NCBI GenBank assembly: GCA_965248915.1
Contig: OZ252216.1
Coordinates: 310,001-374,000 of the forward strand
Length of the DNA: 64,000 nucleotides
Origin: CBDFLA01 sp965248915
GTDB taxonomy: Bacteria; Pseudomonadota; Alphaproteobacteria; M2410
Reading direction: 5' to 3'
Below, in pieces: positions 34,306 through 42,934 of this stretch. The notes below the pieces were generated by a model. The model saw only the letters and a list, made by a program, of their open reading frames with translations. It ran no database searches and was not told where the DNA came from. Position 1 is the first letter of the stretch. The number at the start of each line of letters is the position of its first letter. A program made the translations under genes and the position numbers.

Positions 34306-35262
34306 ATGGTCGCGCAGGACATTTCGGCGTTTGTGAAAAAAGTGGCGCGGCGGGCGAAATTCTGTATTTGCGCAGTTCTCACCTTGCTGGTTGGATTCGG
34401 TGGATGTGGGCAGCCATCATCGCCACGAGTTGTTGTTTCGATCCCACCAGTTCATGGTCTGGTCAGTGCGATCATGCAAGGTGCCGACACGCCTCTCCTC
34501 CTGATGGATGGTAAAAACTCACCTCACACGACGGCACTACGCCCATCACAAGCCTCTGCACTGTCTCGCGCAGAGCTTGTAATTTGGGTGGGGCCGAGCT
34601 TGGAATCCGGGCTGCGCAAGGCGATCGACAACCGCGGCGACCGATTGGTTCTTCAATTGATGGAGATTGAAGGCCTTGAGATCTTTTCCTATTCAGCGAA
34701 CGACGAGCACGACCATGACGCGGCAGACGTGTCGGAGGAAGCGGGTCATTTGGACCCTCATATATGGCTCATGCCGGGCAATGCCGTTCACATTATCGAC
34801 GCTGTTGTTCCAGCGCTCTCGGAACTCGATCCGGCAAATGCCGAACTCTATGAGGAAAACGCAAATGCGCTCCGGCAACGAATTGCGGATGTCGATCTGG
34901 GTTTGCGCAAACAGTTGGCACCCTTAAGCGAGCGCCGCTACGCCGTTCTACACAATTCACTCCAATACTTTGGCGCGGCGATGGGGCCAGATCATGCGGT
35001 GGTACTGAAGCATCGATCCGATACGCCAATGGGTGTGGCGTCTTTGCTGGCGGCAGTCGATAGAATTAGCAAGTCCGATATTTCATGTCTGCTGGTTGAC
35101 CCGCAACACGATGCCGACCTTGCAACCGAAATTGCAAAACAGACCTCACTCGCGATTCAACTAATAGACCCGATGGGATCGTCGATCAGGCCGGGGCCAG
35201 ATCACTACGTTCAAACTATTGAGGCCGTCGGAGACGCGTTCACCGAATGTCTGTCCCGGTAA
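34306..35262 (+). CDS. znuA: ZnuA-like zinc ABC transporter substrate-binding protein
   Basis: The ATG at 34306 is preceded by GGAGGTGGG and gives 318 residues; the frame runs back to 33994 but that part overlaps the previous gene. A lipoprotein signal (LLVGFGGC) leads into VVVSIPPVHGLVSAIMQGAD. Metal ligands expected in cluster A-I proteins are visible: His in NSPHTTALRPS, His in HLDPHIWLMPG, His in AVLHNSLQYFG and Asp in LLVDPQHDAD. A His/Asp-rich loop (DEHDHDAADV) fits zinc. No permease or ATPase gene follows; the next gene is convergent 6 bases away. Confidence 0.82.
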   Translation: MVAQDISAFVKKVARRAKFCICAVLTLLVGFGGCGQPSSPRVVVSIPPVHGLVSAIMQGADTPLLLMDGKNSPHTTALRPSQASALSRAELVIWVGPSLESGLRKAIDNRGDRLVLQLMEIEGLEIFSYSANDEHDHDAADVSEEAGHLDPHIWLMPGNAVHIIDAVVPALSELDPANAELYEENANALRQRIADVDLGLRKQLAPLSERRYAVLHNSLQYFGAAMGPDHAVVLKHRSDTPMGVASLLAAVDRISKSDISCLLVDPQHDADLATEIAKQTSLAIQLIDPMGSSIRPGPDHYVQTIEAVGDAFTECLSR

Positions 35263-35268
35263 CACAAA

Positions 35269-36927
35269 TCACTGAAACATATTTGCGACGACGTGGAACG
35301 TGACGGCCCTCATCGGCGTCTTTGCTTTCAGTGCGTTGAATCCATGCCAGAAATAGGCGGGAAACAGGACCATCTTGCCAGCTTCTGGGCGAATTTCGAT
35401 CTCTGGAGCGAGGGCGGCAGGTAAGTCGAAAGTGGGTTTTCCAAACCTGAGCCACCCATTTCGTTCGCTGTCATCCGCGCATTCGTCAGGCGCGGAAATG
35501 AAATAGATGCCCTTCATGTATCCCGACTGTTCAATATCGAAATCTCTTGCATCGTGCTCTTTTGAGTCGATGACAAAACTGTGCATTGAAGACCGTCCCC
35601 AGCCTTTTCGGGACAAGAACGGATGTGATTTGTTGTCGGGCAAGGTTTCTTCGAAGGAAGTAACGGATGCATCAAAGACCGAACGTAAAGTGGACAATAC
35701 AGGTTCTTCAGGATGGTCCAACGGAAGATAACGAACGGTTTCGCCAATTTTACGCGTTCGGTCGAAAGGGTGAATTGGGTGAGCCTCTAAGGTTTCGATA
35801 TGAGCCCACAAATCGTCGTTGAATGATTCAATGCTCTCATAACCTTGAGGCAGATCAATTTCATCTTCAAAGATTAGCAGGTCAGGGTTGGTGAAAATGT
35901 TAGCTTGTGGATCATTGGCTGCGCGAAGCATCGTTGTAATTGTTCCAACGAGATCTTGGGAGTAGGGACTTCTTTGCCAAGCCTTCTGCAACTGCTTTTT
36001 GGCTTCCGAGTACTGACCTTGCTTGATCAAGGTCAGGCCGTAATTCTGTCGTGACACTGCATCGTCATTCTCAATCTGCAAAGCCTTCTTGTGAAACGGG
36101 ATTGCTTCTTCGAGCTTGCCTTGTGAGGCGAGCGTGTGACCGAGGCCATTCGCGACGCCGAGGCTTCCAGGACCTTCTAGCCCTTCAAACTTGCGTAGGA
36201 TGCTCTCAGCTTCTTTGTAGCAACCAGACTTATGAAGGGCCTCGACATAGGAGAGGGCCATCCGAATGTCCTCTGGGTTGTCATCGAATGCTTTCTTGTA
36301 GTGTGTCAGATGGCTGTCCTTTTTCTCAGGATCATATTCCAGCGTCGCCAACTGCATATACGCTTCCCTCAAATAGGGGTCGCTCTCTAAGGCGCTCTTG
36401 AATGAGACAATTGCTGCCGCCTTATCGTCTCTTGAAATATCATTCATGCCCTTGAAGAACAGGGCTTGCGAGTGTTTGGGGTTGACCTCAAGAGCCTTGT
36501 CACAGGCTGCAATTGCGCCGTCCAAATGTTTTAAGTGGCGACAGGTAGCAGCAAGGTTGACGTAGAACTCCGGGCGGGTCGCGTCAATTTCAATAGCCGA
36601 TTGGATCGAGGTCAAGGCCTCGTCAAATTTTCCGGTCTGTTGCAACAAAAATCCAAGATCACTATATGCGCCTGCGAAACCAGGCCTTGCCACGATCGCA
36701 CGCCGATAAAGATCTTCAGCCTGGGCCATTTCGCCAGCGAAAAAAGAGAGGGTGCCGAGACGGTAGAGCGCTTCACCATTGTTGGGCTGAACGGAGATCA
36801 CTTCGCGAAACGCACTGCGCGCGCTCCCGAATTGTCCCTCGCGCATGCGGCTAAGACCTTCTTCCACCAAATGATCGACGTCTTCCTTTTGCGTTTTTCC
36901 AACTTTCCGTCGTTCCGAACGATTCAT
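35269..36927 (-). CDS. TPR protein with C-terminal 2OG-Fe(II)-oxygenase-like domain
   Basis: The 552-residue protein has about nine tetratricopeptide repeats over residues 20-330 (for example GEALYRLGTLSFFAGEMAQA, AYSDLGFLLQQTGKFDEALT). The C-terminal ~200 residues resemble the putative 2OG-Fe(II) oxygenase domain found after TPRs in alphaproteobacteria: MKGIYFIS, RPEAGKMVLFPAYFWHGF and MRAVTFHVV. The distal His and the Arg that binds 2-oxoglutarate are present, but the usual H-x-H/D pair before the SGxYY-like strand is replaced by DFDIEQSG, so iron binding is doubtful. Role unknown. Confidence 0.75.
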   Translation of the reverse strand: MNRSERRKVGKTQKEDVDHLVEEGLSRMREGQFGSARSAFREVISVQPNNGEALYRLGTLSFFAGEMAQAEDLYRRAIVARPGFAGAYSDLGFLLQQTGKFDEALTSIQSAIEIDATRPEFYVNLAATCRHLKHLDGAIAACDKALEVNPKHSQALFFKGMNDISRDDKAAAIVSFKSALESDPYLREAYMQLATLEYDPEKKDSHLTHYKKAFDDNPEDIRMALSYVEALHKSGCYKEAESILRKFEGLEGPGSLGVANGLGHTLASQGKLEEAIPFHKKALQIENDDAVSRQNYGLTLIKQGQYSEAKKQLQKAWQRSPYSQDLVGTITTMLRAANDPQANIFTNPDLLIFEDEIDLPQGYESIESFNDDLWAHIETLEAHPIHPFDRTRKIGETVRYLPLDHPEEPVLSTLRSVFDASVTSFEETLPDNKSHPFLSRKGWGRSSMHSFVIDSKEHDARDFDIEQSGYMKGIYFISAPDECADDSERNGWLRFGKPTFDLPAALAPEIEIRPEAGKMVLFPAYFWHGFNALKAKTPMRAVTFHVVANMFQ

Positions 36928-37029
36928 AACTACCTCTACTCGTTTGGCCGCAGGTCGCGCGTTGCCAAATTGCTTGAATTTCGCGAACTAATTAGCAAAT
37001 CACTGGCCCTAAGTCGAACAATTGATGAC

Positions 37030-38828
37030 TTAGTAGCCTATAGCTTGCCCATCTTTGCGCATTTCCGAGGCGCCGTAGTAGACGCCGGTTTCAGGATCCC
37101 GCCAAATCGCTTGATATCCGCCAAATTGCCCACGCCCATCTTCCACTCTGTGGCCAAGGTCTTCAAGTGCGTCACGGGTTTCTTGGTTAATACCACTCTC
37201 CAAATAGAGCGTGCCAACGCCTTGAGCCGGTGTACCTGTCGGTTCTGACGATCCCGAATGATAAAACCGGGCGCGTCGCCGGCTTCTTGAACATTCAGGC
37301 CAAAATCGATGAGATTTACGATCACTTGCACATGCCCTTGTGGTTGCATGGCACCACCCATAAGGCCAAAACTCATCAAAGGCTTCCCGTCGCGCATCAA
37401 GAATGCGGGGATGATTGTGTGGAACGGGCGTTTTTCCGGGGCGTACCCGTTTGGGTGCGCGGGATCGAGATTAAAGAGTTGACCACGGTCTTGGAGCATA
37501 AATCCCAATCCATCCGGAACCAGCCCACTTCCCATGCCGCGGTAGTTGCTTTGAATAAGCGAGACCATCATGCCATCACTATCGCTCACAGTGAGGTAGG
37601 TCGTATCGCCGGTTTCAGGCGGTCCAGGCAAGTTGTCGATGTCGATCAAACTCTCAACTGAGATCAGCTTGCGTTGTTCCTCGATGTGTCCGTCCGAGAG
37701 CAGTCGTTCGATTGGGATGTCAGAAAACTTTGGGTCACCATAACTGCGTGCCATATCCTCAAAGGCCAACCGTTTGGCTTCGACCAACAAGTGCAACGTC
37801 TCGGCTGAATTGTGACCAGTTTCGGAGACATTGAAACCTTCGAGGATGCGTAGCATCTGGAGAGCGGCAAGACCTTGCGTATTCGGCGGCAATTCAAAGA
37901 CCTCGTATCCGCGGTATTTGACACCTATTGGGTCAACCCATTCACCCCGATGACTCTCGAAGTCTTCATACCGCAAATCGCCGCCAATGCGTTTCATGTA
38001 AGCCTCAATGGTTCGTGCGATCTCCCCTGCATAAAACCCGTCGCGACCCTCGCGGGCGAGAATGTCAAAAGTTTTCGCGAGATCAGGATTTTGAAACAGT
38101 TCACCTTCTTGCGGCGCCGCTCCCTCTATCAAATAGGTGCTTCGCGCATTTTCAAACTCCTCGAGAAAGGGCGCTCCACGCTCCTCAAAGATCTGCATAT
38201 TTCTTTGCCAATAATACGCAATCACTTGAGAAACAGGAAATCCGTCCCTGGCATAGTGTGTCGCAGGCGCAAGAACGTCCCCCATGGAGAGCTTCCCGAA
38301 CCGCTCATGCAATGCAAACCAACCGTCAACGGTGCCTGGTACAGTGACAGGGAGAGAGCCGTATGCCGGAATTTCTGCGGCACCCTCAAGTTTTTCAAGC
38401 AACATGTCGAGCGAGCGTCCCTTGGGGGATCGTCCGCTCCCATTGTAACCATAGAGACGTTCGGTCTTTGGGTCCCAAACAATGGCAAAAAGATCGCCAC
38501 CCATGCCATTGCCTACAGGTTCCATCAAACCTAAGGCTGCGTTGGCAGCAATGGCAGCATCAATCGCGCTGCCACCTTGTTTCAGAATGTCGATGGCAAT
38601 TTGCGACGCCAGCGGATGTGCCGTTGCGGCCATGCCGTTGCGACCCAGAACCGGGCTCCGAGTGGCGTATTCTTGTCCAACTATTCGATCTCCGCCGCCC
38701 ATGACGTTCTCCTGAAGTTTCGGGTCATCGTCTGAAGAATTGGACAATCCATATGATGGCCCAGCGAAACAGTTCACCAGTGCCAACGCCAAGAAGGTGG
38801 CGGAATATCGATTTAAGACCATGGTCAT
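37030..38828 (-). pseudogene. ggt: Gamma-glutamyltransferase, frameshifted near the 3' end
   Basis: The start at 38828 lies one base after the stop of the upstream gene, indicating coupling. A signal peptide (SATFLALALVNCFAG) is followed by the large subunit (AATAHPLASQIAIDIL, GNGMGGDLFAIVWD) and the autoprocessing/catalytic Thr in ETGDTTYLTVSD with NYRGMGSGLVP. After SFGLMGGAMQPQGHVQ and GDAP the open frame turns into unrelated sequence ending at 37038. One base away, the next frame reads RFYHSGSSEPTGTP, GTLYLESGINQE, GQFGGYQAIWRDP and GVYYGASEMRKDGQAIGY with a stop at 37030-37032. That is the expected GGT ending, so one base is missing near 37267-37272. It may be a mutation or an assembly error in a CCC run. 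Confidence 0.85.
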
Positions 38829-38829
38829 A

Positions 38830-40689
38830 TCATCCCGCAGCAATAGGTAGGAGCCCGAGTTGAGCATATAAGAAGACGACACAGGTCAAACCCAAAGTCC
38901 CGATTGTGAAGCGACTACGTCTTCGCAATCCCTGGCCATCCAAGGCCCAGTAACGCCCCTTCCATGCCAAGATGCAAAACACAATGGTGAGAAGTGTGAG
39001 GCCCGCGAAGGTCCAGAGTATCGCCGTCCAAATGGGAAAGAACGAGTGATCCACAAAGGAGCTTGGCCACCCCTGGAAATATTGCCACGCGGGCAGAGCC
39101 ACGGTAACAACCATAACCCCAGCTGCAAGGGTCCCGGCCCAAATGGCAAGGCTTTCCTTAATCGAGTGCCCCATCCAAAGAGGGGCCGAGAGCAAGACCA
39201 ATCCAGCAAGCAGAGCGACGCCAAATCCAGCCAGAATCTTCACCGGTAGATTGGGATCTACTAACTTAGTGATCTTGTGATTGGCAAATGTCAGGGCTTC
39301 GACTTTGCCTTCTTTGCTCATATGAAATGTGGCGACCGTTCCATTGACATCCATGAACGTTGTCTCATTGACTGGATGGAAGGGGCCTTGTTCATTGATA
39401 AGAAGTTGCCCATCACCCTCAACACGAACATTCGCCATTTGCTTATCAATATTGAAAAAGTCTTCCCGCGTGTTATCCGGCAAGGCGATACCCGCATATA
39501 CTCCCGCCAGTTTACGAATGATCTTAGGGGACAATTGTTCTGCGACACTTGCAGGGGCCTCCCCAAGTCTTTGAATGAGATCTTGGGCGGCTTGACGTGC
39601 CGTCAATGGTACCGGAACCGTGTTTTGGTTGTTGCCAAGATTGAGGTCGGGCGATTTTCTTTCGCCGGAAACCATCACGAAAACGCCGATGTCGAGTTCT
39701 GGGATCAGCACGAGATCAGTTGTGGCTGATTGGACGTGTCCCGAAATTCCAAAAGCGTCAGTTCCAGCGGCTGCGAGTGTCTGGTAATTCCGAGGTTCGT
39801 AAGAAAGTCTGCTCGCGACATTGTCCTCTGGACTACCGGTCCCAGGGTCGACCGTGAGTTCAGAGAGCAACCTCACCGCCAATTTTCCGACGTCTGTTGG
39901 CGTCAAATGCACACCCTTTGCAGCCAGAAAGCCCGGCGCTGCGGCATAAAGCTCTTGCCTGGTCCGCTCACCAAACTTCGAAACATTGTAGTGCTGGAGA
40001 ATGTACTCGGGCGGCGCATTGTCGAGAGTATTGAAGTATGGTTGGACGTCCAATTCCTCCCTAAAGAATCGTGACAGTCGCGCATCAACAGGTTCCCCGG
40101 TTAAGTCTTCGACCATGATTGTAGCGACCGCCGCGGCGTAGGTTGAGTATTGTGGAATCTCAGAATTGAACGATGCCTTTTTGGCACCCAAGCGTTTTGC
40201 AAATCTGATTGCGGGCGGTGTAGATGATCCTCGGCGGACCAAAGAACCACGAGGTGATGTTGTAAACCCAGAGCGGTTCTGTAGAAGATCTCGAATGGTC
40301 GTCCCACTATAGGTTGGGTCCAATTGCACGCGAGTCAGGAACGTGTTCACGGGCTCATCTAGCGAGAGCCGTCTTTCTCTATCAAGACGATAGATTTCGT
40401 TGAAGGTAAAGAGATTACCAATGTCACCAATTGGGATGTAGGTAACTACGGGGTGAATGGGTTCACGCGCTTCAAGGTCGCCATACCCGAATCCATCGAC
40501 ATAAAGAGGCCCCGCGGAATCGACGACCACAATCACGGCACCGACGGCACGCCGGTCCTCAACGGCGGATCGAAAATAGGACTTGGCCCAGGTTTCCAAG
40601 TCCGCATCGACGCTGGCGTATAGCGCTGGCACCGCAAAGAACGTTAGGAGCAGGCTCAAGATGCCTCCCCAGATCCAATGCTTATACAT
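38830..40689 (-). CDS. Beta-lactamase-fold membrane protein lacking catalytic residues
   Basis: From the ATG at 40689 the product has 619 residues: a signal peptide or anchor (ILSLLLTFFAVPALYA), a class C/serine-hydrolase domain to about residue 360, a further beta domain, then four to five membrane helices from about residue 475. The fold is recognisable by LSLDEPVNTFL, TIRDLLQNRSGF and DIGVFVMVSGE. The Ser-x-x-Lys motif position reads D-I-G-N (residues 89-92, in PIGDIGNLFTF) and the Tyr-x-Asn position reads YST. The enzyme is thus probably inactive as a hydrolase. The frame can also start with GTG at 40713. It is coupled to the GGT gene. Confidence 0.8.
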   Translation of the reverse strand: MYKHWIWGGILSLLLTFFAVPALYASVDADLETWAKSYFRSAVEDRRAVGAVIVVVDSAGPLYVDGFGYGDLEAREPIHPVVTYIPIGDIGNLFTFNEIYRLDRERRLSLDEPVNTFLTRVQLDPTYSGTTIRDLLQNRSGFTTSPRGSLVRRGSSTPPAIRFAKRLGAKKASFNSEIPQYSTYAAAVATIMVEDLTGEPVDARLSRFFREELDVQPYFNTLDNAPPEYILQHYNVSKFGERTRQELYAAAPGFLAAKGVHLTPTDVGKLAVRLLSELTVDPGTGSPEDNVASRLSYEPRNYQTLAAAGTDAFGISGHVQSATTDLVLIPELDIGVFVMVSGERKSPDLNLGNNQNTVPVPLTARQAAQDLIQRLGEAPASVAEQLSPKIIRKLAGVYAGIALPDNTREDFFNIDKQMANVRVEGDGQLLINEQGPFHPVNETTFMDVNGTVATFHMSKEGKVEALTFANHKITKLVDPNLPVKILAGFGVALLAGLVLLSAPLWMGHSIKESLAIWAGTLAAGVMVVTVALPAWQYFQGWPSSFVDHSFFPIWTAILWTFAGLTLLTIVFCILAWKGRYWALDGQGLRRRSRFTIGTLGLTCVVFLYAQLGLLPIAAG

Positions 40690-40867
40690 TCTCAAAAATC
40701 TTTCCCCTAACACGACCCGCAGCTCACCATCAAATGAGCCTATTCACCATTGTCCCCGTTGTTCTGGGTAGTTCAATGGTATTTGTTTTCTCATGTGAAA
40801 TCAGTGAGTTACTATCTACTTCCATTGGGTGTCTGACGGGAAACAACCATGGAACTGCCGATGTCAG

Positions 40868-42811
40868 CTACTCCTCGGGTTCGCTGGGTGGGGCTTCTTG
40901 GCCGCCGAAAAGAGCGTCCAAAAGGAGATTGGCCGGTGATTCTTTTTCAATTCCCAACTGCTCTATCAGTTCTTGTTTCAAGATTGATTGCAGATCCGGC
41001 GAGTAGGTGAGGTCATTCCACGGACCGGATACTTTGATCGCAACCTTTGTTCCTCCGTCTTCTTGATTAAGCCCCGGATCAATCTTGAGATTGACGGTTT
41101 GATTCCCAATGTTGATCGTGCCGCGTCCCGAAAGTGAAATGACGTCATTGTCGAGGCGAAAATCACCGGTGTTAAGAATACCGTTTGCGATAGAGAAGGT
41201 TCCGCCCATTTCGACGAACTCCGTTTTCCTCGTGGCGCCGGTTTCTTGATTGAGATCTTCATCGCCATTTCTGTTTTCGAGCTGCAAACCGGTTAGCGAA
41301 CTAACGACGTTGACCATGCGTGTCAAATCGACACCACGGATTTCTCCATCCTTTAGGAAGAGTTGCCCGCTCCCAGAGAGACCACTCATCCACTCCTTCT
41401 GCGTGCGGCCTTGGGTCTGAACGTTGAGGACGAAATTTCCGAGTCCCGACAGGACGTCTCTTTGGGTTGCTGCCAACACCAGTGGCTCGGCATTGATGGT
41501 CGTCAAGTCGAGTTTCGCGTTCAAGCGAGGTACGTTTCCTGACCCGTCAACGGTCAGATTTCCAAGACCCTGACCGCCATACAGATCAAGTCTTTTCAGG
41601 TTGCTCTTGAGAATTCCGTTGCGCACAGATATCGAAAGATTGCTAGCGCCGATCTCATAAGCCAGAAACCACAATTTGTTGGTCGTAATTTCAAAGTCAG
41701 CATCAGCAAGGCGAAGTACTTTGGCGTTGATCGCATTGTCGTTCCAAGCGGGGAATCCGCTGCCTGTTGAAGCGGTTGCCGTCTCAGATTCTTTCATATA
41801 GGGACGAAAATCGAGCTCTCGAACGTCTAGTCGGCCCGAAAGCTTGGGCTTTGAGTTGCGCCCGTCTACTTTCAAATTGCCGGTGCCCGATATAACGTCG
41901 AAACGGACTGTCGCTTTGGTGAATTCGTAGACGGATCCCTGTGCCGAAAGCTCACCTGTCACCGCCAATGCGCCCGCCAGATCTCCGCCTAAGGCTGATC
42001 CGCTCCATTCGTCTAATCTCTTGAGTGATGGAATACTAACCTTTGTTGCGCCGGTGAGCTTTGAATTTGCACCGCCGGAATAGGCTCCGTCCAACGAGAC
42101 ATCGATTGGTGATGATGAGATTTCGATTCCGATTGGGCTTGTGACATTCTGAGTAAAGGCACTGAGCGAACGTACGTTCATTTCCACATCTACTTTCTCT
42201 TGGTTGTAGATCATGGAGCCCTTCGCACTGAAGGGACTTTGAAGGTTGGCCATACTGATCGTCATGTCGACATCATCAAAGGAATATTCCTCATCGGTTT
42301 GATGATTGATGTAGGTGATCTTGCCGTCTGAGATCTGTATGTCGCTAAGAGCGACGATCGACATGTTATTGCCAGAGTCCGTTGCCGCTTCAGCGTCCGT
42401 CTCTGACCCTTCCGATTGAGAGGTTTTTTCGAATGACCAATTTGGCGAGCCATTTTTGGCGACCTCAAGATCAATCTCAGGTTTTTGCAAAGTGAAATTG
42501 GTGATAATGATTTCCCGACGCAGAAGGGCGGAAGGGTTGACGCCCACGACCAATCGCTCCATGCGAATCATGGAGGGAGATGAGGCATTCGGCACATTGC
42601 CAAGAGTGGCTTCATTGACTTCAACCTGAAACGTCGGAAAGAACTGAAGTTTCAAGTCACCCTCAATAGTGAGTGTGCGCCCCGTCGCGGTTTCGACCCG
42701 CTTTGCAACCTGTTCCTTGTATACATTCGCAGGAAGGACAAAAGGCAAAATGAGCGCGGCGCCAATGAGAACGACGATCAACGCACCTATCCAGGTTACT
42801 ATTTTTCTCAT
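40868..42811 (-). CDS. AsmA family protein
   Basis: The ATG at 42811 follows GAGGA and gives 647 residues starting with a membrane anchor (IVTWIGALIVVLIGAALILPFVL). The AsmA N-terminal block follows: ETATGRTLTIEGDLKLQFFP and VEVNEATLGNVP. The C-terminal AsmA-like part has GVDLTRMVNVVSSL, LSGRGTINIGNQTVNLKIDP and VSGPWNDLTYSPDLQSILKQ. AsmA-like proteins span the periplasm and influence outer-membrane assembly and lipid traffic. Regulation is not evident. Confidence 0.88.
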   Translation of the reverse strand: MRKIVTWIGALIVVLIGAALILPFVLPANVYKEQVAKRVETATGRTLTIEGDLKLQFFPTFQVEVNEATLGNVPNASSPSMIRMERLVVGVNPSALLRREIIITNFTLQKPEIDLEVAKNGSPNWSFEKTSQSEGSETDAEAATDSGNNMSIVALSDIQISDGKITYINHQTDEEYSFDDVDMTISMANLQSPFSAKGSMIYNQEKVDVEMNVRSLSAFTQNVTSPIGIEISSSPIDVSLDGAYSGGANSKLTGATKVSIPSLKRLDEWSGSALGGDLAGALAVTGELSAQGSVYEFTKATVRFDVISGTGNLKVDGRNSKPKLSGRLDVRELDFRPYMKESETATASTGSGFPAWNDNAINAKVLRLADADFEITTNKLWFLAYEIGASNLSISVRNGILKSNLKRLDLYGGQGLGNLTVDGSGNVPRLNAKLDLTTINAEPLVLAATQRDVLSGLGNFVLNVQTQGRTQKEWMSGLSGSGQLFLKDGEIRGVDLTRMVNVVSSLTGLQLENRNGDEDLNQETGATRKTEFVEMGGTFSIANGILNTGDFRLDNDVISLSGRGTINIGNQTVNLKIDPGLNQEDGGTKVAIKVSGPWNDLTYSPDLQSILKQELIEQLGIEKESPANLLLDALFGGQEAPPSEPEE

Positions 42812-42934
42812 GAGGTCCTCATCGATTGTAGACTGGCGGCTTTCGCGGCACGGCACTAAGAGTATCAACCACTTGAGTTTAGCCAAGCAGAGGCCGTCAA
42901 ACTAGGGCAATATTAAAGAGAAATTCTACGGGGC

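Noticed and set aside
38830..40689. Antibiotic-resistance beta-lactamase
   Set aside because: The Ser-x-x-Lys and Tyr-x-Asn motifs are lost, and the protein has a large membrane domain.
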